Shown here piece by piece: positions 20,466 through 29,574 of a DNA stretch of 60,221 nt; positions within the stretch are counted from its first letter, which is position 1, and the number at the start of each line of letters is the position of its first letter. Under the pieces are notes generated by a model. That model was given only the letters and a program-made list of their open reading frames with translations, did no database searches and was not told the origin of the DNA. The stretch is from an uncultured Alphaproteobacteria bacterium (lineage in GTDB: Bacteria > Pseudomonadota > Alphaproteobacteria > HIMB59 > GCA-002718135). The position numbers were made by a program, and so were the translations under genes. The DNA is taken from the NCBI GenBank assembly GCA_902623545.1, contig CACNUI010000008.1:1-60221 (forward strand). Direction: 5' to 3'.

Positions 20466-21578
20466 TTAATTGCCAGATAGAATTTTTAATTCTTCAATAA
20501 CAGCATTTCCCATTTCTTGAGTAGAGATAATTTTTTCTGCTCCATCTTTTATATCAGCTGTTCTTAAACCTTTTAATAATACATTCTGTACAGCTTTCTC
20601 AACCATTTGACTATCTTCTTGCATATCAAAACTATATTTCAACATCATAGCAAAACTCATGATCATTGCTAAAGGATTTGCTTTAGATTGACCAGCTATG
20701 TCTGGTGCACTACCATGAACGGGCTCATACATTGCTGCTCTAGTTCCATTTTCTTTAACTGGTCCAAGAGCTGCTGAAGGGAGCATTCCTAAAGATCCTG
20801 TTAGCATAGCTGCAGTATCACTTAAAAGATCACCAAATAAGTTATCTGTAAGAATAACATCAAATTGTTTTGGATAACGAACTAATTGCATTGCACAATT
20901 ATCTGCAAGCATGTGTTCTAAATTAACATCAGAATATTCCTTTTTATGTAAATCTGTTACAGTTTGTTTCCAAAATAAACCTGTTTCCATTACATTTGAT
21001 TTTTCTACTGATGTAACTTTATTATTACGCAACTTTGCTAAATCAAATGCAACTCGTGAAACTCTATTAACTTCTGATGTGGTATACAGTTGAGTATCAA
21101 CTGCTTTACTTTCAGTCTCACTAATTTTTGATATACCTCTTGGTTGTCCAAAATATACACCGCTTGTTAACTCTCTTATTATTAAAATATCTAATCCTTT
21201 AACAAGATCAGATTTTAAAGATGATGAATCTGAAAGAGCATCTAAAACAACAGCTGGTCTTAGATTAGCAAAGAGATCTAGATCTTTTCTTAATCTTAAT
21301 AAGGCTGCTTCAGGTCTTTTATCTCTTTCTACATTATCCCATTTAGCACCTCCAACGGCACCAAATAGTACTGCATCGCAATCCATGGCTACTCGCATCG
21401 TTTCATCACTTATAGAATTACCTTCTTTATCGTATGCTGTACCTCCAACTAGTCTTTCAGAAATATCAAAAGACAAAGATTTAGTTTTTTCCATCCAATC
21501 AATTATTTTTAATACTTCTGCCATAACTTCATTGCCAATTCCATCACCAGGTAAAATTAAAATTTTTTTATTACTCAT
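20466..21578 (-). CDS. leuB: 3-isopropylmalate dehydrogenase
   Basis: Oxidative decarboxylation of 3-isopropylmalate in leucine synthesis, NAD-dependent. The 370 residues show the [10 protein letters not shown] start, [17 protein letters not shown] with the substrate arginines, the [13 protein letters not shown] loop, the [10 protein letters not shown] metal site, and [12 protein letters not shown] for NAD. It lies between leuD (6 bp upstream) and asd. Confidence 0.97.
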   Translation of the reverse strand: MSNKKILILPGDGIGNEVMAEVLKIIDWMEKTKSLSFDISERLVGGTAYDKEGNSISDETMRVAMDCDAVLFGAVGGAKWDNVERDKRPEAALLRLRKDLDLFANLRPAVVLDALSDSSSLKSDLVKGLDILIIRELTSGVYFGQPRGISKISETESKAVDTQLYTTSEVNRVSRVAFDLAKLRNNKVTSVEKSNVMETGLFWKQTVTDLHKKEYSDVNLEHMLADNCAMQLVRYPKQFDVILTDNLFGDLLSDTAAMLTGSLGMLPSAALGPVKENGTRAAMYEPVHGSAPDIAGQSKANPLAMIMSFAMMLKYSFDMQEDSQMVEKAVQNVLLKGLRTADIKDGAEKIISTQEMGNAVIEELKILSGN

Positions 21579-21584
21579 TTTTGA

Positions 21585-22187
21585 CTACACTATCCAAGGT
21601 TGGATATTGTGTATTTTTTCTTCGTGAACATCAATTTTTTTATTTTTTTGGAGTGTCAAACCAATATCATCCAAACCTTCTAGCAAACATTTTTTTCGAA
21701 ATGCATCAATTTCAAATTTTATTGTTTTATCATTTTGATAAGTGATTTTTTGATTTTCTAAATCAACTGAAACATCATTCTTATTTTCTGCTTCATTCAT
21801 TAATATATCTACATTTTGTTGATCTAACTTAATTGGCAGAATTCCATTTTTAAAGCAATTATTATAGAAAATATCTGCGAAGCTTGGTGCAATTATTGAC
21901 TTAAAACCAAAATCTAAAAGTGACCATGGTGCATGCTCTCTACTTGATCCACAACCAAAATTTGCCCCAGCAATTAAAATTTTTGAAGTTTTATAAGGAT
22001 CCCAGTTAAGAACAAAATCATTCTTTATGTTACCTTGAATATCGTATCTTAATTCATGAAATAAATTTTTACCTAAACCAGATCTCTTTATTGTTTTCAA
22101 AAATTGTTTTGGAATAATCATATCGGTATCGACATTAATCATTGGTAGTGGCGCAGGGATACAAATTATTGTTTTAAATGACTCCAT
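21585..22187 (-). CDS. leuD: 3-isopropylmalate dehydratase small subunit
   Basis: Swivel-domain subunit of isopropylmalate isomerase, 200 residues. Signatures: [32 protein letters not shown] and the [18 protein letters not shown] loop. It pairs with LeuC, whose stop abuts this start. No anomalies. Confidence 0.97.
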   Translation of the reverse strand: MESFKTIICIPAPLPMINVDTDMIIPKQFLKTIKRSGLGKNLFHELRYDIQGNIKNDFVLNWDPYKTSKILIAGANFGCGSSREHAPWSLLDFGFKSIIAPSFADIFYNNCFKNGILPIKLDQQNVDILMNEAENKNDVSVDLENQKITYQNDKTIKFEIDAFRKKCLLEGLDDIGLTLQKNKKIDVHEEKIHNIQPWIV

Positions 22188-23591
22188 TTATAAGTCCTCT
22201 ACTGTTGCAAAAGAACCTTTGATTGCAGATGCAGCAGCTATTGCAGGGCTAACAAGATGTGTTCTACCTTCTCTACCTTGTCTACCTTCAAAATTTCTAT
22301 TTGATGTTGATGCACATCTTTCTTGTGGTTTTAGTTGGTCAGGATTCATAGCTAAACACATGGAGCAACCTGGCTCTCTCCAATCAAATCCTGCTTCAAT
22401 AAAAATTTTATCTAAACCCTCTTCTTCAGCTTGTTTTTTAACTAAACCTGAACCAGGAACGATCATTGAGTCTACAGAAACTTTTTTGCCTTCTACAACT
22501 TTAGCAACTTCTCTTAAATCCTCAATTCTTCCATTAGTGCAAGAGCCAATAAACACTTTGTCAATTTTAATTTTTTGTATTTCTTGTTTGGGTTCTAAGC
22601 CCATATATTCAAGAGAACGTTCCATAGCCCTCTTTCTATTTGGATTACTCTCTTCTTGAGGATTTGGTACTATACCATTTATAGCAACAACGTCTTGTGG
22701 GCTTGTGCCCCAGGTAATTTGTGGTGAAATATCTCCGGCATTAATTAAAATTTCTTCATCATATTTTGCCCCTTCATCAGATGGAAGAGATTTCCAAAAT
22801 TCTACCGCTTTATCCCAATTATCTCCTGATGGAGCGTACGGTCTACCTTTTATGTATTCAAAAGTTTTTTCGTCAGGAGCGATTAAACCAGCTCTAGCAC
22901 CTGCTTCAATACTCATATTACAGATTGTCATTCTTCCTTCCATAGAAAGAGAGGAAATTGCATTACCAGCATATTCAATAACATAACCAGTTCCACCAGC
23001 TGTTCCTATTTTTCCTATTATATGAAGAATAATATCTTTTGCTGTAACACCTAAGTTTAACTTTCCTTCAACAGAAATTCGCATATTCTTTGCAGGTTTT
23101 TGAATTAAGGTCTGAGTAGCTAATACATGCTCAACTTCACTTGTGCCGATACCAAAAGCTAATGCACCAAATGCTCCGTGTGTTGCTGTATGACTATCAC
23201 CACAAACTATTGTCATACCTGGCTGAGTAATGCCTTGTTCTGGTCCAACTATATGAACTATACCTTGTCTACTATCTAATAATGGAAAAAGTGTAACATC
23301 AAAATCTTTGCAATTTTTTTCTAGTGTTTCAACCTGAATTCTACTTTCTTTATTTTCTATGCCTTTAGATCTATCTGAGGTTGGAACATTGTGATCAGCT
23401 ACAGCAAAAGTACTTTCAGGTCTTCTAACTTTACGATTATTGTTTCTTAAACCTTCAAATGCTTGAGGGCTCGTAACTTCATGAACAAGGTGTCTATCGA
23501 TATATATAAGACAAGTTCCATCTTCTTGTCTATCAACAAGATGATGTTCCCAAATTTTATCAAAAAGAGTTTTAGGATTATTTATTGTCAT
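22188..23591 (-). CDS. leuC: 3-isopropylmalate dehydratase large subunit
   Basis: The [4Fe-4S] subunit of isopropylmalate isomerase (467 residues from this start). Cluster cysteines are in [10 protein letters not shown] and in the later [24 protein letters not shown] is the aconitase-family substrate motif. I choose ATG at 23591 ([15 protein letters not shown]), which matches known LeuC starts. A longer in-frame start at 23687 would only add a basic artefact read through the rplS tail. The chosen start still overlaps rplS by 14 bases, implying coupling of ribosomal and leucine genes. Confidence 0.95.
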   Translation of the reverse strand: MTINNPKTLFDKIWEHHLVDRQEDGTCLIYIDRHLVHEVTSPQAFEGLRNNNRKVRRPESTFAVADHNVPTSDRSKGIENKESRIQVETLEKNCKDFDVTLFPLLDSRQGIVHIVGPEQGITQPGMTIVCGDSHTATHGAFGALAFGIGTSEVEHVLATQTLIQKPAKNMRISVEGKLNLGVTAKDIILHIIGKIGTAGGTGYVIEYAGNAISSLSMEGRMTICNMSIEAGARAGLIAPDEKTFEYIKGRPYAPSGDNWDKAVEFWKSLPSDEGAKYDEEILINAGDISPQITWGTSPQDVVAINGIVPNPQEESNPNRKRAMERSLEYMGLEPKQEIQKIKIDKVFIGSCTNGRIEDLREVAKVVEGKKVSVDSMIVPGSGLVKKQAEEEGLDKIFIEAGFDWREPGCSMCLAMNPDQLKPQERCASTSNRNFEGRQGREGRTHLVSPAIAAASAIKGSFATVEDL

Positions 23592-24183
23592 CCGATTTAT
23601 TTTCGGCTGCTTTTTCCTCTTCTTTACTAGATTCCTCTGCAGCTTCTGCTTTAGTTTCTTCAGCTGGTTTGGCTTCTTCTTCTTCAACTTTTGTCTCTGC
23701 TTGTTTTGCTTCTACCTCTGCAGCTTTTGGTTCCTCTGCAGCATTTGTATCTGTATCTGCAGTTTTTGTTTCTTCTACAGGTGGAGCCTCCTCTATATAT
23801 TCATATTGATCGGCTTCATCACCCCTATCTTTATCTGCAATCCTTGCTTTCTTTCCAGATAATTCTCTTAAATAATATAGCTTAGCTCTTCTTACATCAC
23901 CTTTTCTAACAACTTCAATTTTTTCTACTAATGGACTGAATAAAGGGAATACTCTTTCAACACCCTCTCCATGAGATATTTTTCTAACAGTAAAGTTAGA
24001 GTTTACTGAATTATTTTTTCTTGCAATACAAATACCTTCAAATGCTTGAAGTCTCGACTTACTTCCCTCTGTAATTCTTACAGTAACTTTTAGAGTATCC
24101 CCTGGACGAAAAGCTGGAACTCTTTTTTTTGAAGTTAACTTTTCAATTTGTTGTTTTTCAAATGTCTCTAATAAATTACTCAT
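23578..24183 (-). CDS. rplS: Ribosomal protein L19 with acidic C-terminal extension
   Basis: Residues 1 to about 118 are a normal bL19 ([51 protein letters not shown]-type segment). The protein then continues for some 80 residues of Glu/Ala/Lys/Thr/Pro low-complexity sequence rich in EE and AEE motifs, making 201 residues against about 115-130 in most bacteria. L19 sits at the 30S/50S interface bridge. The tail is predicted to be disordered and acidic. trmD lies one base upstream and leuC overlaps its end. Confidence 0.94.
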   Translation of the reverse strand: MSNLLETFEKQQIEKLTSKKRVPAFRPGDTLKVTVRITEGSKSRLQAFEGICIARKNNSVNSNFTVRKISHGEGVERVFPLFSPLVEKIEVVRKGDVRRAKLYYLRELSGKKARIADKDRGDEADQYEYIEEAPPVEETKTADTDTNAAEEPKAAEVEAKQAETKVEEEEAKPAEETKAEAAEESSKEEEKAAENKSDDNK

Positions 24184-24184
24184 T

Positions 24185-24883
24185 TTATATTTCCTTTTTA
24201 AAAAGATCTGGTCTTAATTCTTTAGTTTTTTCAACCGATTTTTCTTTTCTCCATTTATCAATTTTTTCATGATGACCTGATGTTAAAACATCTGGAACTT
24301 CATGTTTATTGCCCTGAATATCTTCCCAGATTTGTGGTCTGGTATAATGAGGATATTCAAGAAGATTATTAGAAAAAGATTCTTCTAATAAACTTTGTGG
24401 CTGCCCTAATACTCCAGGAATGAGACGAATACAACCTTCAACTAACACCTGAGCAGCAATCTCACCCCCAGAAAGGACATAATCACCGATACTTATTTCC
24501 TGAAAACCAAGAATTTCTATAGCTCTTTGGTCAACCCCCTCAAATCTACCACATAAAATAAGCATTTCATCATATTTTGATAGATTATTAAGTTTGGCTT
24601 GAGATAATTTCTGACCTGATGGTGTTAGAAAAATTTTGCAGTAATTATCGGTTTTGAACGTGATTGAGTTTAATGCTTTTTCTATCACATCTGGACGAAT
24701 AACCATTCCAGGACCTCCCCCAAAAGGTTCATCATCTACACTTCCTCTTTTATCAATTCCAAAATTATGTAGATTGACTATCTCTAGAGAAAATTTTTTA
24801 TTGTTTAATGCATTACCAATTACAGAATATCCTAGTGAGCCTGGAAACATCTCAGGATAACAGGTTAAAATTACTACTCTCAT
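24185..24883 (-). CDS. trmD: tRNA (guanine-N1)-methyltransferase
   Basis: Makes m1G37 in tRNAs, which prevents frameshifting. The 232-residue protein has [27 protein letters not shown], the trefoil-knot SAM site [13 protein letters not shown] and [13 protein letters not shown] at 24883 is preferred over an upstream in-frame TTG at 24892, because family members begin with this strand and the ATG lies one base past the rimM stop. Confidence 0.96.
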   Translation of the reverse strand: MRVVILTCYPEMFPGSLGYSVIGNALNNKKFSLEIVNLHNFGIDKRGSVDDEPFGGGPGMVIRPDVIEKALNSITFKTDNYCKIFLTPSGQKLSQAKLNNLSKYDEMLILCGRFEGVDQRAIEILGFQEISIGDYVLSGGEIAAQVLVEGCIRLIPGVLGQPQSLLEESFSNNLLEYPHYTRPQIWEDIQGNKHEVPDVLTSGHHEKIDKWRKEKSVEKTKELRPDLFKKEI

Positions 24884-24884
24884 A

Positions 24885-25391
24885 CTAATCAAGAATACCA
24901 GGTATTGGATTAGCTATAATTTCTTTTTTGCTGATATTAACTGATAAAATATTTGTTTTATCAAAAGGTATAAGGGTAAGTTTGGTATTATATTTGACTT
25001 CTAATAAATCACCTGCTCCAAAATTTTGAACACTTATAACTTTTCCAATTCTAGTATTGTCTTTCAAGAAAATCATGCATTCAATAAGATCGTTTATGAA
25101 AAATTCATTATCTTTTGTTTTTGGAAAAAATTTCTTATTTGAAAAAATTTTTTGACCTTTAAGCTCTAAAACATCTTCTCTAGAAAAGTATTTTTCAACT
25201 TGAACAACACACTTATTATTTTTAAATAAAATATTTTTAAAATTCCAAACAACTGAACCATCAAAATTATAATAATTTTTTAGATTTTTAAAAACTTCAA
25301 ACGAGGTAGTCATCATATTAACTTTTATTTCACCTTTTAATCCTACAGGAGATCCAAACTGACCAACAAGCATAATATCTTTTTTACTCAA
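24885..25391 (-). CDS. rimM: Ribosome maturation factor RimM
   Basis: Assists 30S head assembly by binding S19. The 168-residue protein has an N-terminal beta-barrel domain starting VGQFGSPVGLKGEIKV and a C-terminal PRC-barrel with LIECMIFLKDNTRIGKV and a typical final segment. It lies in the rpsP-rimM-trmD-rplS order common to most bacteria, 14 bp downstream of rpsP. Confidence 0.94.
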   Translation of the reverse strand: MSKKDIMLVGQFGSPVGLKGEIKVNMMTTSFEVFKNLKNYYNFDGSVVWNFKNILFKNNKCVVQVEKYFSREDVLELKGQKIFSNKKFFPKTKDNEFFINDLIECMIFLKDNTRIGKVISVQNFGAGDLLEVKYNTKLTLIPFDKTNILSVNISKKEIIANPIPGILD

Positions 25392-25405
25392 AGCTAAAAT
25401 TAATT

Positions 25406-25918
25406 TTATTCTTTTTTAGCTTCTGCTTCTTCTGCTTTTGGTTCTTCAGCAGGTTGTACATCTTCAGCTGGTTTAGCTTCTGCTTCTTCTGCTTTTGGTT
25501 CTTCAGCAGGTTGTACATCTTCAGCTGGTTTAGCTTCTGCTTCTTCTACTTTTGGTTCTTCTGATGCAGCTTTCGCAGCTTCTTCTTTTTCTTTAGCCGC
25601 AGCTAAACGTTCCTGTGTTTTTTTCTTAGGTAGGTGTTTTTTTGTTTTTTCAGTAATAACTGGTTTTTCCATCACACCAAGATTGCTAAGAAAGATAGAA
25701 ATTCTATCTGATGGTTTTGCTCCTTTTGCAATCCATTCCTTTGCTTTGTCTAAATCCATTTTAACTCTATCAGCGCTATCCTTTGGAAGCATTGGGTTAT
25801 AGGTTCCAATTTGATCTATAAATTTTCCATCTCTCGCTCTTCTTGAATCAGCAACTACTATTCTATAAAATGGTCTTTTCTTTGCACCACCCCTTGATAA
25901 TCTTATTCTTACTGGCAT
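25406..25918 (-). CDS. rpsP: Ribosomal protein S16 with acidic repeat tail
   Basis: Residues 1-80 are a normal bS16 ([50 protein letters not shown]). A Lys-rich linker leads into a C-terminal low-complexity region in which a 19-residue unit ([19 protein letters not shown]) recurs, giving 170 residues in total against about 80-100 typically. The repeats are nearly identical at DNA level, so the array is recent or kept homogeneous. The L19 gene in the same operon has a similar acidic tail. Confidence 0.95.
   Translation of the reverse strand: MPVRIRLSRGGAKKRPFYRIVVADSRRARDGKFIDQIGTYNPMLPKDSADRVKMDLDKAKEWIAKGAKPSDRISIFLSNLGVMEKPVITEKTKKHLPKKKTQERLAAAKEKEEAAKAASEEPKVEEAEAKPAEDVQPAEEPKAEEAEAKPAEDVQPAEEPKAEEAEAKKE
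25418..25558 (-). repeat. 57-bp tandem repeat in rpsP (about 2.5 copies)
   Basis: The sequence at 25418-25474 is repeated at 25475-25531, followed by a partial, slightly diverged third copy to about 25558. The 57-bp period equals 19 codons and keeps the reading frame, encoding alternating Glu/Ala/Lys/Pro residues. Copy number could vary between strains by slippage without a frameshift. Confidence 0.9.
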
Positions 25919-25930
25919 TTTATTTCCTTT

Positions 25931-27295
25931 CTAACTTATGTTTGGAGGAAGATTTCCTTGTAATTTTTGCATTAAATCACTGGGAATTCCTCCTTTGCCC
26001 ATTGATTTCATTCTCTTCATCATTTTTTGTGATTGGAGAAACTGTTTTAATAACCTATTAACGTCTTGAACTTTTGTTCCAGATCCTTTTGAAATTCTAA
26101 TTTTACGTGAAGCCTTTATAATATCTGGATCAGCCCTTTCTTTTTTTGTCATTGAACTGATTATAGCTATTTGTTTATCAATCATTGAATTAGAAATTTT
26201 ATTTTCTGCCATTAACTTCTGTGCCTTTGAAACACCTGGCATCATAGAAAGTAAACCGGAGACTCCACCCATTTTACCCATTTGCTTTAATTGATTGGCA
26301 AAATCTTCAAGATCAAATTTTCCTTTAGCGATCTTTTTTGCCATATCCTCCATTTCTTCTTTATCAATATTTTCAGCAGCCTTTTCGACAAGAGATACAA
26401 TATCTCCCATACCTAAGATTCTTTGTGCAATTCTCTCAGGATGGAAAGGTTCAAAATTTTCTACTTTTTCACCTATTCCTATAAATTTTATAGGAGAGTT
26501 TGTTATCGATTTAATTGATAGAGCTGCACCGCCTCTGCTATCACCATCTATTCTAGTTAAAATTGATCCAGTAATATTTATTGCATCACTAAAACTTTTA
26601 GCTACATTTGCAGCATCTTGTCCTGTTAAAGCATCTGCTACTAATAATGTTTCGTCAGGTTTAAACTTATTTTCAATTTCTATTAATTCAGTCATTAACT
26701 TTTCATCTACAACTTGTCGTCCAGCAGTGTCTAAAATAAGAATATCAAATAAATTTTTTTGAGCAAAGTCTATAGAATCATCAACAATCCTAGTGGCTGA
26801 TGATAGATTGTGATTAAAGAAATCTGAGCCAGTTTCTTCAGCTAATACTTTTAATTGTTCTTGTGCTGCTGGTCGATAAATGTCAGCTGATGCTAATAAA
26901 ATTTTTTTCTTTGAAGACTTCTTTAACAAATAAGAAAGTTTAGCAATTGATGTTGTTTTGCCTGAGCCCTGTAATCCACAAAATAATATTTTAGTTAATT
27001 GCGAAGAGGATAAATTTAGGGATTTATTTTCTGACCCAAGAATTTTTACAAGCTCATCTTGCACAAGCTTAATGATCATTTGATCTGGTTTAACAGATTT
27101 AAGAATTTCTTTTCCTAAAATGTTTGACTTGATAGAATTTATAAATTCTTTTACTACAACTAAGGAAACATCTGCCTCTAAGAGAGCAATTCTAATTTCA
27201 CGTAATGTAACTTCAAGATCTGTTTCTGATATAACAGCCTTACCCCGAATACTTTGAACAATTTTTTCAAATTTTGTGTTCAGTGTGTCAAACAT
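25931..27295 (-). CDS. ffh: Signal recognition particle protein Ffh
   Basis: SRP GTPase that delivers signal-sequence proteins to FtsY. From ATG at 27295 (MFDTLNTKFEKIVQSIRGK) it is 454 residues: N domain; G domain with GLQGSGKTTS, the DTAGRQ motif and TRIDGD; then the methionine-rich M domain (MGKMGGVSGLLSMMPG, MKRMKSMGKGG). An in-frame GTG at 27355 would add 20 residues but runs through the structured leader. The ATG has a good GGAG at 27300-27303 with a 4-base spacer. Confidence 0.96.
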   Translation of the reverse strand: MFDTLNTKFEKIVQSIRGKAVISETDLEVTLREIRIALLEADVSLVVVKEFINSIKSNILGKEILKSVKPDQMIIKLVQDELVKILGSENKSLNLSSSQLTKILFCGLQGSGKTTSIAKLSYLLKKSSKKKILLASADIYRPAAQEQLKVLAEETGSDFFNHNLSSATRIVDDSIDFAQKNLFDILILDTAGRQVVDEKLMTELIEIENKFKPDETLLVADALTGQDAANVAKSFSDAINITGSILTRIDGDSRGGAALSIKSITNSPIKFIGIGEKVENFEPFHPERIAQRILGMGDIVSLVEKAAENIDKEEMEDMAKKIAKGKFDLEDFANQLKQMGKMGGVSGLLSMMPGVSKAQKLMAENKISNSMIDKQIAIISSMTKKERADPDIIKASRKIRISKGSGTKVQDVNRLLKQFLQSQKMMKRMKSMGKGGIPSDLMQKLQGNLPPNIS

Positions 27296-27299
27296 AGTT

Positions 27300-27346
27300 C
27301 TCCAATAGCCTTTTGACTCCAGGGCACGAAACTCGTGGGCTAGAGT
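27300..27346 (-). promoter_or_regulatory. Pseudoknot-like leader element before ffh
   Basis: Read on the minus strand, 41 bases immediately upstream of the ffh Shine-Dalgarno contain three perfect Watson-Crick helices: ACTC (27346-27343) with GAGT (27319-27316); TAGCC (27342-27338) with GGCTA (27310-27306); and CACGA (27337-27333) with TCGTG (27329-27325) closing a GTT loop. The first two cross each other, an H-type pseudoknot topology. The last helix ends two bases before GGAG. Such placement could gate translation. No known riboswitch class matches by eye. Confidence 0.45.
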
Positions 27347-27492
27347 ACCTATCACAATTGTAACAAGCTCAATTCGTTTACAAATATAGGATTTGTTAAA
27401 GACCCTCTATTAGCTGAATAATTGAAAGTCAAGTATTCTTAAATATCCCATATTTACTGAGATTTATCGATAAATTAGGTTATAAAACAAAT

Positions 27493-28311
27493 ATGCAAAA
27501 AGTGGACTTTATAAAAATGCATGGACTTGGGAACGATTTTGTTATCATAGATAAAAGGTCTAACAATATCGCCATTACTGAAGATATTATTAAAAAACTC
27601 AGTGACAGAAGAACTGGAGCAGGATGTGATCAATTAATCACAATTAATAATACAAGTAATCAAAGTGTTGATGCTGAAATTGAAATTTTTAATCCTGGTG
27701 GTGATAGAGCGGAAGCTTGTGGAAATGGAACACGCTGCGTAGCAAAAATACTATTTGATGAAGATTCAAATAAAGAAATTTTAAAAATTCAATCTGATGC
27801 AGGCATATTAGAATCAAAAAAAATAGATAACAATATAAGTGTCAACATGGGTTTAATAAAAAATACTTGGGATAAAATTCCTTTAAGTAAAGAGGTCGAT
27901 ACAATGAATTTACCAATTTCAATTGATGGATATAGTAATGGAGTTGCTGTAAATGTAGGTAATCCACATGTAGTTTTTTTTGGGAAATCGATCAAAGATA
28001 CAGATCTTGAAAGTATAGGTCCTAGAATAGAGAATCATGAACTCTTTCCAAAAAAAACTAATGTTGAAATAGTTGAAGTTATTAATTCAAATTTAATTGG
28101 AATGAGAGTTTGGGAACGTGGAGTTGGAATTACGTTAGCTTGTGGTAGTGGTGCCTGTGCAGCTGTATATGCGGCGTGGAAAAAAGGATTGATTGAAAAT
28201 AACGCTGAAGTGAAACTTGAAAAAGGATCACTGCACATAAATATAGTTAATAATGAATCTATTATGACAGGACCTGCAGAAATAAGTTATCGGGGTAGTT
28301 TAGAAATATAA
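27493..28311 (+). CDS. dapF: Diaminopimelate epimerase
   Basis: Interconverts LL- and meso-diaminopimelate for peptidoglycan and lysine. The 272-residue protein has MHGLGNDFVIID, the first catalytic Cys in EACGNGTRC and the second in ACGSGACA, and NPHVVFF. It is the first gene of a plus-strand run dapF-mtaB-ftsY-yciB, divergent from ffh. A TATAAA at 27481-27486 lies only six bases before the ATG, so transcription from it would give a nearly leaderless message. Confidence 0.96.
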   Translation: MQKVDFIKMHGLGNDFVIIDKRSNNIAITEDIIKKLSDRRTGAGCDQLITINNTSNQSVDAEIEIFNPGGDRAEACGNGTRCVAKILFDEDSNKEILKIQSDAGILESKKIDNNISVNMGLIKNTWDKIPLSKEVDTMNLPISIDGYSNGVAVNVGNPHVVFFGKSIKDTDLESIGPRIENHELFPKKTNVEIVEVINSNLIGMRVWERGVGITLACGSGACAAVYAAWKKGLIENNAEVKLEKGSLHINIVNNESIMTGPAEISYRGSLEI

Positions 28312-28314
28312 TTT

Positions 28315-29574
28315 ATGAAAAATAAAAACTACGTAGTCAATCTAGGTTGTAGATTAAATATTTATGAAGGTGAAATTATTAAAAATCATCTTAAAATAAA
28401 TAATTTAAATAATGTTACAGTTATTAACTCATGTGCAGTAACTGAAGAAGCTGAAAAAAAAGTTTCTTACGAAATTAGAAAGGCAAAAAAAAATTTTCCT
28501 AATAATAAAATAGTAGTTACAGGATGTGCGGCTCAAATTAATCCATTTAAATATAAAGATTTAAAAGAAGTAGACTCAGTAATTGGGAATACAGAAAAAT
28601 TAGAAACTTCAACATGGAAAAATATCGATCAGTCTCAAAATTATAAAGTAGGGAATATATTAGAAGAAAGTAAAACTGTGCATAATTCAATTGAAAAATT
28701 TGAAGGAAAATCAAGAGCTTATATTGAAATACAACAAGGTTGTAACCATCGCTGTACTTTTTGTATCATACCATTTGGCAGAGGCAATAATAGAAGTGTA
28801 CCTGCTGGAGAGATAGTAAGTAAAATAAAAAAAATTGTTAGCAATGGATATAATGAAGTAGTTTTAACAGGGGTAGATATAACTGATTATGGAAAAGATC
28901 TTCCTGCAAAACCTACTTTTTCTAACTTAATTAAAAGAATTCTAAAATTAGTACCTGAATTAAGACAACTGCGTTTGTCTTCAATTGACTGCGCTGAAAT
29001 AGACAAAGATTTTTGGAATGTTTTAAAGGACAAAAGATTGATGCCTCATTTTCATATAAGTTTACAGGCTGGAAACAATTTAATTTTGAAAAGGATGAAA
29101 AGAAGACATTCAAGGGAAATGGCAATTAATTTTTGTAAGAAAGTTTTATCTATTAGGAAAGATGCAACATTTGGTGCTGATATAATTGCCGGTTTTCCAA
29201 CAGAGACAGAAACAATGTTTCAAGATTCAATAAAACTTGTTGATGAATGTAATTTAACTCATCTTCATATTTTTCCATATTCACCAAGAGAAAACACTCC
29301 TGCATCTAGAATGCCTCAAGTTCAAAAAAATATTATCAAAGATAGAGCAAGAAGACTTAGAGCAAAAGGTATGGAAAAATTAAAACAACATTTAAAAAAA
29401 AATATTGGAAAGAAGGAAAAAATTTTAATTGAAAGTAGAAAAGAAAATTTTTCACTTGGAAAAGATCAGCATTTTTTAAAAGTAAAACTTGAACAAGAAT
29501 TTAAAGAGGGAAATATAATTTCCTGCATTTACACAGGCGTAGAGAATGATACGTTATTAGCAAGAATAGCATGA
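28315..29574 (+). CDS. mtaB: tRNA t6A37 methylthiotransferase MtaB
   Basis: Radical-SAM enzyme that converts t6A to ms2t6A at tRNA position 37. The 419-residue protein has an N-terminal UPF0004 domain with Cys12, Cys40 and Cys71 for the auxiliary [4Fe-4S] cluster, the radical-SAM CNHRCTFC motif (Cys143, 147, 150) and a C-terminal TRAM-like segment. The NLGCRLN start and IPFGRGNNRSV distinguish it from MiaB. It lies three bases after dapF and overlaps ftsY by four. Confidence 0.93.
   Translation: MKNKNYVVNLGCRLNIYEGEIIKNHLKINNLNNVTVINSCAVTEEAEKKVSYEIRKAKKNFPNNKIVVTGCAAQINPFKYKDLKEVDSVIGNTEKLETSTWKNIDQSQNYKVGNILEESKTVHNSIEKFEGKSRAYIEIQQGCNHRCTFCIIPFGRGNNRSVPAGEIVSKIKKIVSNGYNEVVLTGVDITDYGKDLPAKPTFSNLIKRILKLVPELRQLRLSSIDCAEIDKDFWNVLKDKRLMPHFHISLQAGNNLILKRMKRRHSREMAINFCKKVLSIRKDATFGADIIAGFPTETETMFQDSIKLVDECNLTHLHIFPYSPRENTPASRMPQVQKNIIKDRARRLRAKGMEKLKQHLKKNIGKKEKILIESRKENFSLGKDQHFLKVKLEQEFKEGNIISCIYTGVENDTLLARIA

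Noticed and set aside
23592-23687. 32-codon N-terminal extension of leuC
   Set aside because: It is read through the acidic rplS tail in another frame, giving a purely Lys/Gln/Arg-rich artefact; LeuC homology begins at ATG 23591.
27296-27355. 20-residue N-terminal extension of Ffh from a GTG
   Set aside because: Ffh proteins begin MF(D/E)xLxxxF, which is at ATG 27295 with a good GGAG; the extension coincides with the proposed structured leader.
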